Shown: positions 1 to 5,453 of the stretch, in pieces
How the letters are laid out: every line of letters begins with the position of its first letter
Position numbering within the stretch: the first letter of the stretch is position 1
Assembly (NCBI GenBank): GCA_016936335.1
Contig: JAFGXZ010000092.1
Coordinates: 1 to 5,453 of the forward strand
DNA length: 5,453 nt
Reading direction: 5' to 3'
Source of the DNA: Fidelibacterota bacterium
GTDB lineage: Bacteria > Fidelibacterota > UBA2242
Made by a program: the position numbers and the translations under genes
Notes under the pieces: model-generated
Told to the model about the DNA's origin: nothing
The model's database searches: none
The model's input: the letters and a program-made list of their open reading frames with translations, nothing else

Positions 1-92
1 CCGGATAGCGAGCTTGCGATAAGTGTAATCACTATCGCAAGCCTTGTGAGGTATCGATGCTCTCTCCACATGTTTGAAAAAGTCATCTGCAT
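1..92 (-). CDS. 5' end of a probable exported protein, cut by the window edge
   Basis: An open frame begins 3 nt after the lipoprotein stop, in the same frame, and stays open to the left edge (30 full codons). It reads M-Q-M-T-F-S-N-M-W-R-E-H-R-Y-L-T-R followed by the hydrophobic run LAIVITLIASSLS, which has the shape of a signal peptide n-region and h-region. Three in-frame ATG codons are possible starts, at 92, 86 and 71. None has a strong Shine-Dalgarno; the ATG at 92 has only a weak GGAT just upstream but is well placed for reinitiation after the TAG at 98..96. The ATG at 71 would give a more typical charged n-region. The product cannot be named from so little sequence. Its place behind a lipoprotein gene suggests an envelope or outer-membrane partner, which is inference only. 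It could also be a chance frame. Confidence 0.5.
   Translation of the reverse strand, partial: MQMTFSNMWREHRYLTRLAIVITLIASSLS
12..42 (-). other. Hairpin-forming inverted repeat in the start of the next gene
   Basis: The arms at 12-25 and 30-42 are complementary over 13 base pairs (gcttgcgat + agtg against cact + atcgcaagc), with one unpaired A on the left arm and a 4-base TAAT loop. In the mRNA the stem falls inside the predicted signal-peptide codons of the partial downstream gene. No T-run follows on either strand, so it does not look like an intrinsic terminator. A role in mRNA stability or translation is possible but unproven. Confidence 0.6.
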
Positions 93-95
93 AGG

Positions 96-1775
96 CTATC
101 CGGTTGTATCCATTGTATCCGTTACCGTTTGATTCAGTACACCTGGATCAAACAGTAAATTGAGGTAACTTTTAATTTCAATCCGGTAATCACTCTGTAA
201 AAATATCTGGCTGGTATCGGGATTCAACAAGTGAAATTTGGGTAGAAAATAACAGGTGTCGGCAATCAGGGCCAGGGCACTGGAATCGGCAAAATAGACC
301 CGATTTGCCCAACCCGCCGAGACCAGGGAATCATCCTGCATTGTTGCTGCTGGCAGATCGATTACCGCCAGTGTATCTATAATGACCAATTCTGTATCAC
401 TGCTGACATAATAGAGCGTATCATTAATGTACTCAAAACCGGAATAATTACTGACATCCGCCGAATCCGTCGGGAAATACCGATAATTTCCGATTAACAA
501 CAGCAGAGAACCCCGAAAAGGTGTCCGGTTTGTGATGCCTATGTCCAGCTGCGCACCATCCTGAGCCCGGCTGATATTTGAACGGGTCAGACTATCGCTA
601 ATGAAAAATCGGGTAGACCGTCCCGCTGCCAACTGCATTTCCGCAGGCAGTGTGAATTTTAGCGGTGCAAACAACTGATAACCCACTCTAATTTCATCGC
701 CGATACTGCTGCCGTCATATTGCATCAGTGGCTGAGCCGCTTCGACATAAAATGTGATACTGTCCGGTAAAACTGCCATAATTGGAGCAAGATCAAACCG
801 GTACGCACTGCCGTTAATTACAAACGCACTGTCCACCGAGGCTACTGTCTGAAGCATTGACCGGCCAGCAATGACAATACTGATGGAATCATAACTGCCA
901 ATCTCGGACAGGATAAAATTAGCATCGGCAGTTTCAAAAAGAATGTTATCGGCGCCATCGGGGCTGTTAAGGAACTCCTGCCCGGAAAGGTAGCCTGATG
1001 CAATTGCCCGACCATAAAAAGAGTCCAGATGCAGTGTCCCTATCTCAAATTGAAGTGTCAGGTTCTGTGATAATTCTTTCCGAAGCGTATCCCGGATCAT
1101 CAGTGTCAATCCGAATTCCAGTGAATCAATAAACGCTGACCGGTTTTTGCTGAACAGTGAATCATTATCTAAGCTCAAAGTAATTTCTGAGTTTAAACTG
1201 TCAGCCACGATATGCAGTGTATCAATCCAAAGTGTGTCAGTATCCAGATTCTTAAAATTTCGGGCGACAATTTCAATATCCACGTCATTATGCAGAGTAT
1301 CGGATAGAACAGCCGAAATTTGGGCGGCATTTATTCCTATTAAATTGTCGGAGTTTAAAATTCCGTTTATGATATAACAATTCCGGGTACTGATTTTTCC
1401 GAGTGCTTTGGTTTGATAAACGGGCACAAGATTATTAATCTCTGCAGCAATAGATGTCGCCAAATCAATCTGTTTATCAATCGTTAAACTCGGTATTTTA
1501 CAGTAATCTCCAGAAACTGACAGTGCCTGCCCGGGAGTATCCACAGCAAAATAGGACATTTGCTGATAGCTCGTATCTGCAAATATTGGATTATTCCGGC
1601 TGGATGTGGAGTCATAAACCAAATCCTGAAAGGAATAGTTCTTATTCATCAGCGGGAGAATCAGTTTGGAATTCCAGCGTTCGGGTAAACGTGGCAAGGT
1701 CGGAACTTTGAATTCACAACCAATCAGCCACCACAGCAGTAGCATGAGTAAATATATGCCGGTTTTACGTTTCAC
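96..1775 (-). CDS. Predicted lipoprotein of unknown function, FCB-type, beta-rich
   Basis: This 559-residue protein opens with a lipoprotein signal peptide: K2, R3 and K4, a hydrophobic stretch 7-18 and a lipobox L17-I-G-C20. Cys20 should be lipidated; Glu21 follows, so there is no Asp+2 retention signal by the E. coli rule. The mature part has no second membrane segment and is rich in Asp, Ser, Thr and Leu, with alternating hydrophobic strands and many DTL/DSL turns (for example 159-161, 180-187, 192-194, 217-219, 229-231). That suggests stacked beta-sandwich domains. Residues 31-52 (P-E-R-W...LILPL...Y-S-F-Q-D-L) and the end near 529-542 (D-Y-R-I-E-I-K-S-Y-L-N-L) resemble uncharacterised FCB-group lipoproteins as I remember them. 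The start is GTG; an in-frame TAA lies four codons upstream, so no earlier start is available, although the Shine-Dalgarno is poor. It follows ahcY by 34 nt. I cannot assign a function; surface or outer-membrane location is inferred. Confidence 0.8.
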   Translation of the reverse strand: MKRKTGIYLLMLLLWWLIGCEFKVPTLPRLPERWNSKLILPLMNKNYSFQDLVYDSTSSRNNPIFADTSYQQMSYFAVDTPGQALSVSGDYCKIPSLTIDKQIDLATSIAAEINNLVPVYQTKALGKISTRNCYIINGILNSDNLIGINAAQISAVLSDTLHNDVDIEIVARNFKNLDTDTLWIDTLHIVADSLNSEITLSLDNDSLFSKNRSAFIDSLEFGLTLMIRDTLRKELSQNLTLQFEIGTLHLDSFYGRAIASGYLSGQEFLNSPDGADNILFETADANFILSEIGSYDSISIVIAGRSMLQTVASVDSAFVINGSAYRFDLAPIMAVLPDSITFYVEAAQPLMQYDGSSIGDEIRVGYQLFAPLKFTLPAEMQLAAGRSTRFFISDSLTRSNISRAQDGAQLDIGITNRTPFRGSLLLLIGNYRYFPTDSADVSNYSGFEYINDTLYYVSSDTELVIIDTLAVIDLPAATMQDDSLVSAGWANRVYFADSSALALIADTCYFLPKFHLLNPDTSQIFLQSDYRIEIKSYLNLLFDPGVLNQTVTDTMDTTG

Positions 1776-1809
1776 ATTAACCCATTAATAGGTATCAATG
1801 AAAATAATA

Positions 1810-3063
1810 TTAAGTACCTTCGCTATATGCAGTTTGATACCGAATCTGTTCTTCGGTCAGTTTATCAATACTGATGTTCATTGTGCTCAGCTTGAGGGCC
1901 GCAATTTCCTGGTCCTGCTCCGTGGAAATGTCATAAACCTTGTTTTCAAGGTTTGACCTGTTCTGAGCCAGGAACATCATGGCCATGAACTGATTGGCAA
2001 AGGACATATCCATCACTTCGGACGGGTGCCCTTCGGCCGCAACCAGGTTAACCAAACGACCTTCTCCAAGAATGTAGATCCGTTTCCCGTTTTTCATGGT
2101 GTACTGAACACAGTTCGGCCGAATCTCTTTTTTCGAGACTGTTATTGATTCCAGGTCATTCAAATTGATTTCACAGTCGTAATGCCCTGTATTGCAGACA
2201 ATCGCACCGTCTTTCATCATTTCAAAATGACGTTTGACAATTACATCTTTCATCCCGGTCGCAGTGATAAATATATCACCAATGGCTGCGCATTCATCCA
2301 TCGGCATCACCCGATATCCATCCAGAGTCGCTTTCAATGCTGCTGTGGGTTTGATTTCGGTACAAATCACGTTTGCACCCTGTCCGTCAGCCCGCATTGC
2401 ACATCCTTTACCGCAATGACCGTATCCTGCAACGACCATGGTTTTTCCGGCGATCAGAATTGAAGTTGCTCGCAGGATCCCATCCATCGACGATTGACCA
2501 GTCCCATAAATATTGTCAAAATCCCATTTTGTTTCGGCGTCATTCACAGCGACGACGGGATAAAGCAATTTGCCATCGGCTGCCATCGCTCGTAGGCGAT
2601 GAATTCCGGTCGTGGTTTCTTCGGAACCGCCAATAATTTTTGAAGCCATACTTTTATATCGGTTATGGACCGTAAAAATCAGATCGGCACCATCATCCAG
2701 TGTCAACGTCGGTTCCTGGAGCAGTGTCTGATCGATACACCAGTAGAATTCTTCCGTTGACAATCCATGCCAGGCCCAGATCGGAACACCATCCGCATAT
2801 AACGCGGCAGCAACATCATCCTGCGTGCTGAGCGGATTACAACCACTCCAGGCAACCCGGGCGCCTGCGGCAATCAGGGTTCGGATTAATACAGCGGTTT
2901 CTTTGGTCACGTGGAGACAACCACTGATGCGCATTCCTGCCAGTGGTTTTGTCGCCGCATACTTTTCCCGCAGAGCCATCATGACCGGCATGTGGGCTTC
3001 CGCCCATTCAATTTTCAAACGGCCGACATCGGCCATTTTTATATCTTTTACCTTACCTTCCAT
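1810..3063 (-). CDS. ahcY: Adenosylhomocysteinase (S-adenosylhomocysteine hydrolase), archaeal/Thermotoga-like short form
   Basis: A cytosolic NAD-dependent enzyme that reversibly splits S-adenosylhomocysteine to adenosine and homocysteine, relieving product inhibition of methyltransferases. The 417 residues align along the whole family. Visible active-site residues include H51, T53 and E55 (CLHVTKET), N76 and S79-TQD (CNPLSTQD), D123-D124 (LDDGADL), E148 (SEETTTG), K179, D183 and N184 (TKWDFDN), H294 (NTGHYD) and H346 (EGHPSEVM). The NAD-binding loop is GYGHCGKG at 213-220, with E236 positioned to bind the NAD ribose. Unlike human-type enzymes, it ends in S-E-G-T and lacks the C-terminal Lys/Tyr tail that reaches the neighbouring subunit's NAD; E345 replaces the usual Met before GH. 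These traits match archaeal and Thermotoga homologues. The ATG overlaps the metK stop by one base and has GGAG 7 nt upstream. An S-inosylhomocysteine preference, as reported in a methanogen homologue, is possible. Confidence 0.95.
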   Translation of the reverse strand: MEGKVKDIKMADVGRLKIEWAEAHMPVMMALREKYAATKPLAGMRISGCLHVTKETAVLIRTLIAAGARVAWSGCNPLSTQDDVAAALYADGVPIWAWHGLSTEEFYWCIDQTLLQEPTLTLDDGADLIFTVHNRYKSMASKIIGGSEETTTGIHRLRAMAADGKLLYPVVAVNDAETKWDFDNIYGTGQSSMDGILRATSILIAGKTMVVAGYGHCGKGCAMRADGQGANVICTEIKPTAALKATLDGYRVMPMDECAAIGDIFITATGMKDVIVKRHFEMMKDGAIVCNTGHYDCEINLNDLESITVSKKEIRPNCVQYTMKNGKRIYILGEGRLVNLVAAEGHPSEVMDMSFANQFMAMMFLAQNRSNLENKVYDISTEQDQEIAALKLSTMNISIDKLTEEQIRYQTAYSEGT

Positions 3064-3074
3064 TATTTCACTCC
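3061..3074 (-). promoter_or_regulatory. ahcY ribosome binding site and TAATG stop/start overlap with metK
   Basis: The metK stop TAA (3065..3063) shares its last base with the ahcY ATG (3063..3061). GGAG at 3074..3071 lies 7 nt before the ATG, within the last metK codons (G-V-K). This arrangement usually gives translational coupling, so AhcY synthesis should track MetK synthesis. Confidence 0.85.
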
Positions 3075-4220
3075 AAAATATGCTTTGAGTTCATCGACTT
3101 TGTCGGTTTTTTCCCAGGTAAATGCTTCTTCATTACGACCAAAATGACCATACGCGGATGTCTGCGCAAAAATCGGTCGTTTTAACTGTAAATGCTTAAT
3201 CAAACTCGCCGGTTTCAAAGGGAATACCGTGCGAATCGCTTCAGCAAGGCTGCTTTCGTCCACTGTTCCGGTATTAAAGGTGTTGGCATATACGGACACC
3301 GGATCAGCAACACCAATAGAGTAGGCCAGCTGAACCTCACAGCGACGTGCCAGTTTGGCTGCAACAATATTTTTGGCGATATAACGGGCCATATAGGATG
3401 CGGAACGATCAACCTTGGAGGCATCTTTACCGGAAAATGCACCTCCGCCATGACGTCCCATTCCACCGTAAGTATCCACGATAATCTTCCGTCCGGTAAC
3501 ACCGGCGTCGGCTTCCGGTCCACCAACGGCGAAAATGCCCGTAGCATTGATGAAAAACTTCGTCTCCGGCGTCAGATATTTTTCACAAACCGGGATGACG
3601 ACATGTTTTTTAATACTGCTGACAATTTCATCGTGACGTATTTCCGGGTTGTGATGAACCGCAACGACCACATTCGTTACCGACGTTGGCTCACCATCGA
3701 TATACTCAACCGTAACCTGAGATTTGCCATCCGGGCGGACCCAGTTTAAAATACCTTTCTTACGTACTTCCGCCAGGCGCCGGGTAATTTTATTGGCCAG
3801 TGTAATGGGCAACGGCATCAGTTCAGGGGTCTCATCACAGGCATAACCAAACATCATTCCCTGGTCACCGGCACCCTGCTCGTGTTTTTCGGTTTCATCA
3901 ACACCCAAAGCGATATTTTCACTTTGTTCGTGGATCGAAGTGACTACTGCACAGCTGGTCGCATCCAATCCGAAATCCGGATTGGTATATCCAATTTTCA
4001 CAAGGGTATTTCTAACAATACGGGGTATATCCACATAGCCGCGGGTCGATATTTCACCCACAACCATAACAAGCCCGGTCGTAGTTAAGGTTTCACAGGC
4101 AACCCGGCTCTCCGGGTCAACAGTCAACAATGCATCCAAAACCGAATCGGAAACAGCGTCACAAATTTTATCCGGATGACCTTCGGTCACAGATTCTGAG
4201 GTAAAGTGATATTTTTTCAT
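3063..4220 (-). CDS. metK: S-adenosylmethionine synthetase (methionine adenosyltransferase)
   Basis: Makes S-adenosylmethionine from methionine and ATP, releasing phosphate and pyrophosphate; a cytosolic Mg2+- and K+-dependent enzyme, usually a tetramer. The 385-residue product matches the usual bacterial length of about 384. Visible signatures are GHPDK at 14-18 (H15, D17 and K18 at the ATP/metal site), E43, Q99 in the mobile-loop region, GAGDQG at 116-121, D164 and K166 in RPDGKSQ, R244-K245, the glycine-rich phosphate loop GGGAFSGKD at 258-266, and K269 and D271. No key residue is missing. I place the start at the ATG at 4220 and not at the in-frame TTG at 4235: the Shine-Dalgarno (GGAGAAAGGA, 4233..4224) would lie inside the longer version, and family members begin close to this methionine. 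The gene follows the nucleotidyltransferase by 53 nt and overlaps ahcY by one base, so the methyl-cycle pair is probably co-translated. Confidence 0.98.
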   Translation of the reverse strand: MKKYHFTSESVTEGHPDKICDAVSDSVLDALLTVDPESRVACETLTTTGLVMVVGEISTRGYVDIPRIVRNTLVKIGYTNPDFGLDATSCAVVTSIHEQSENIALGVDETEKHEQGAGDQGMMFGYACDETPELMPLPITLANKITRRLAEVRKKGILNWVRPDGKSQVTVEYIDGEPTSVTNVVVAVHHNPEIRHDEIVSSIKKHVVIPVCEKYLTPETKFFINATGIFAVGGPEADAGVTGRKIIVDTYGGMGRHGGGAFSGKDASKVDRSASYMARYIAKNIVAAKLARRCEVQLAYSIGVADPVSVYANTFNTGTVDESSLAEAIRTVFPLKPASLIKHLQLKRPIFAQTSAYGHFGRNEEAFTWEKTDKVDELKAYFGVK

Positions 4221-4223
4221 TAT

Positions 4224-4233
4224 TCCTTTCTCC
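4224..4233 (-). promoter_or_regulatory. metK ribosome binding site, decides the start codon
   Basis: The purine run GGAGAAAGGA ends 3 nt before the ATG at 4220, and its GGAG part is 9 nt away. It overlaps the alternative TTG start at 4235..4233, which makes that longer start unlikely. Confidence 0.8.
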
Positions 4234-4248
4234 AAATTTTACTAGACA

Positions 4249-4277
4249 AACATACGCTTCTGCGTCTATAAAATCAA
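4249..4277 (-). promoter_or_regulatory. Possible sigma70-type promoter for metK-ahcY
   Basis: In the 53-nt gap before metK, TTGATT (4277..4272, overlapping the preceding TGA stop) and TATGTT (4254..4249) are separated by exactly 17 nt. Each matches its consensus hexamer at 4 of 6 positions. The match is modest in AT-rich sequence. It would allow metK-ahcY to be transcribed apart from the upstream genes, but simple read-through is equally plausible. Confidence 0.25.
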
Positions 4278-5248
4278 CCTAAATCATACCGTGTTTTATC
4301 GCCAACATCGATACTCAAAGCGTGACCTGCCACAAAAGCATCCTGTCCAACCAATGAATTTTTAAGAATCGCCGTTTGGATCACCGACGTTTCATCTATA
4401 ATTGAATCTTCTATGATGGATTGTGATATAGTCGCTTTGTCGGAAATACTGACATTGGGCCCGATCACGCTGTTTTCAATGCGAACTGCCTGTCCGATGA
4501 TAACCGGCGGAATAATAACCGTTTTATCGAAAGAGTAATCTTGTGGTCTAATTGTTCTCAGTAACTCCCGATTTGTTTCCAGCAATGTTTCACGGGTTCC
4601 ACAATCATAACAGGCGTTAATGGTCTGAACCACCATCTCTTCCTGCCAGTCTAGCATCACCTGTAATGCATCGGTCAGCTGATACTCATTTTTTGTCGTG
4701 ATATTATGATCCATGATATACCGGATGGCTTTTTTCAGGATATTCTCATGTTGAAGCAGATAGATCCCGGCAATGGCCAGATTCCCGATAAACTCCCTGG
4801 GTTTTTCAACCAGTCGCTTGATACGATTTCCATCCAGATCCACAATTCCGAAGCGGCGCGGGTCCTTAACTTCCATAACGCCGATAATATTCTTTCCGCT
4901 CTTGACAAAGTGGTCAAAGTCCAAATCCAGAATCGTATCACCCAGAACAATTAATACCGGTTCGTCAATGTCATCAAGGCCCATACCAACAGCGTGGCCA
5001 AGCCCTTTACGTTCCTTTTGTTCAACGAATTTAACACTAACAGAATAATGTTCCCTGACATAGTCAATGACCATATCGCCTTTGTAACCGACAATTAACA
5101 CAATATCGTCAATACCAGAACGAATTAATTTATCCAGAATATGACCGAGAATCGCTTTGCCGCCAACAGGCAGGAGAACTTTTGGCCGGGTCAATGTCAG
5201 AGGCTGTAAACGCTCTCCAATTCCGGCTGCCGGAATTATTGCTTTCAT
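4274..5248 (-). CDS. Sugar-phosphate nucleotidyltransferase with left-handed beta-helix tail (RmlA/GlmU-like)
   Basis: A 324-residue cytosolic enzyme expected to couple a sugar 1-phosphate with an NTP to give an NDP-sugar and pyrophosphate. The N-terminal Rossmann-like domain (about 1-235) begins A8-G-I-G-E-R-L-Q-P-L-T, a variant of the GxGTRLxPLT nucleotide-binding loop, followed by R21-P-K-V-L-L-P-V. D104 in LGDT is the likely metal ligand, V147-E-K-P is the usual sugar-phosphate-binding motif, and D215 in YDCGT is the likely second metal ligand. NEYQLTDAL (187-195) is also typical. From about 246 to 312 runs an imperfect hexapeptide repeat (VIIPPV-IIGQAV-RIENSV-IGPNVS and onward) forming a short beta-helix, too short for a full GlmU acetyltransferase domain. 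The form resembles nucleotidyltransferases common in Bacteroidetes and relatives. The sugar and base cannot be read from sequence; glucose-1-phosphate with dTTP or UTP are the usual guesses. The ATG follows hprK by 15 nt, with a weak GAGAG 5 nt upstream. Confidence 0.9.
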   Translation of the reverse strand: MKAIIPAAGIGERLQPLTLTRPKVLLPVGGKAILGHILDKLIRSGIDDIVLIVGYKGDMVIDYVREHYSVSVKFVEQKERKGLGHAVGMGLDDIDEPVLIVLGDTILDLDFDHFVKSGKNIIGVMEVKDPRRFGIVDLDGNRIKRLVEKPREFIGNLAIAGIYLLQHENILKKAIRYIMDHNITTKNEYQLTDALQVMLDWQEEMVVQTINACYDCGTRETLLETNRELLRTIRPQDYSFDKTVIIPPVIIGQAVRIENSVIGPNVSISDKATISQSIIEDSIIDETSVIQTAILKNSLVGQDAFVAGHALSIDVGDKTRYDLG

Positions 5249-5263
5249 ACCATCTCTCTACTG

Positions 5264-5453
5264 TTATTCAAAGTCTTTTTTGAGATATTGCTCGATAGTC
5301 AATATCTGAGATTTTTTACGAATTTTTGCTGCCAATTTCTTTTCAAAATCCCGGGCGGAATTTTTTCCCATAAATTTCAACAGATGATTCATGGCGATCA
5401 CCTCCGCAATAACGGTAATGTTTTTCCCGGGATAGATCGGTAACTTGACAATC
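5264..5453 (-). CDS. hprK: HPr kinase/phosphorylase, C-terminal end only
   Basis: The frame entering from the right edge gives 62 residues ending at a TAA (5266..5264). It begins I-V-K-L-P-I-Y-P-G-K-N-I-T-V-I-A-E-V-I-A-M-N and continues HLLKFMGKNSARDFEKKL. This matches the conserved end of HprK, where the family has P-V-x-P-G-R-N, an IIIEVAAMN-like strand/helix, and a K-x-M-G-x-N-A-A segment. HprK phosphorylates and dephosphorylates the regulatory serine of HPr, tying sugar uptake and carbon regulation to metabolic state; in Gram-negatives it often accompanies an incomplete phosphotransferase system. The P-loop and the catalytic centre lie outside the window. The last ~20 residues (lysine-rich, ending KKDFE) extend past the conserved core. 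The nucleotidyltransferase gene follows after 15 nt, so the two are probably co-transcribed. Confidence 0.85.
   Translation of the reverse strand, partial: IVKLPIYPGKNITVIAEVIAMNHLLKFMGKNSARDFEKKLAAKIRKKSQILTIEQYLKKDFE

Larger units (their letters stand above)
1..103. repeat. 9-bp perfect inverted repeat (1-9 and 95-103) enclosing the gene junction
   Basis: ccggatagc at 1-9 is the exact reverse complement of gctatccgg at 95-103. The right copy covers the last codons and TAG stop of the lipoprotein gene and the weak GGAT before the next start; the left copy lies in the next gene. The hairpin at 12-42 sits inside it. The left arm touches the window edge, so the repeat may be longer than seen here. 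Confidence 0.45.

Noticed and set aside
12..42. Rho-independent terminator after the lipoprotein gene
   Set aside because: The stem is strong but no T-run follows on either strand, and the open frame of the next gene runs through it.
1776..1809. Terminator or promoter between ahcY and the lipoprotein gene
   Set aside because: The 34-nt gap is AT-rich with no stem and no convincing pair of promoter hexamers.
3192..3749. 185-codon open frame on the plus strand inside metK
   Set aside because: It lies antisense to a highly conserved gene, has no recognisable motif, and the protein evidence for MetK on the other strand is overwhelming.
4221..4235. TTG start for metK giving five extra residues
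   Set aside because: The extra codons are the Shine-Dalgarno itself, and the ATG at 4220 gives the usual family length and N-terminus.
4221..4273. SAM riboswitch upstream of metK
   Set aside because: The gap is only 53 nt including the ribosome binding site. It is too short for SAM-I or SAM-IV, and I see no conserved core of the smaller SAM-II or SAM/SAH classes.
4444..4511. Full GlmU-type acetyltransferase domain on the nucleotidyltransferase
   Set aside because: Only about 65 residues of hexapeptide repeat are present, far short of the GlmU domain, and the protein ends soon after.

Overview
All recognisable genes in this window lie on the minus strand, so transcription runs from high to low coordinates. 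In that order they are: the 3' end of hprK (HPr kinase/phosphorylase), a sugar-phosphate nucleotidyltransferase with a left-handed beta-helix tail, metK (S-adenosylmethionine synthetase), ahcY (adenosylhomocysteinase), a large predicted lipoprotein of unknown function, and the first codons of a probable exported protein that runs off the left edge. Gaps are short throughout: 15 nt, 53 nt, a 1-nt overlap, 34 nt and 3 nt. The layout therefore looks like one operon or two, with a possible internal promoter before metK. No stretch over 300 bases lacks a gene, and I see no tRNA, rRNA, CRISPR array or mobile element.

The organism looks like a diderm bacterium of the FCB superphylum or a related uncultured lineage (Marinimicrobia, Cloacimonadota, KSB1 or Calditrichota-like). 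This is inference. It rests on a Gram-negative-style lipoprotein with a lipobox and an Asp/Ser-rich beta-type mature part, a nucleotidyltransferase resembling those common in Bacteroidetes and relatives, hprK outside a Firmicutes-like context, and an adenosylhomocysteinase with archaeal/Thermotoga-type features. Base composition is moderate and looks uniform, with no sign of recent transfer.

metK and ahcY form the core. MetK makes S-adenosylmethionine from methionine and ATP, and AhcY removes the S-adenosylhomocysteine left by methyltransferases. The two genes share one base (TAATG), and the ahcY ribosome binding site lies inside the metK tail, which points to translational coupling. The upstream pair (hprK end and nucleotidyltransferase) links to carbon regulation and sugar-nucleotide supply, and the downstream pair looks like cell-envelope genes.

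Most of the window is ordinary metabolism. The points worth a second look are the AhcY variant (no C-terminal Lys/Tyr NAD clamp, Glu in place of a pocket Met, altered NAD loop), the nested inverted repeats at the lipoprotein/next-gene junction, the start-stop codon cluster before the GTG start of the lipoprotein gene, and the unknown lipoprotein itself. I did not find convincing evidence of a wholly new system.
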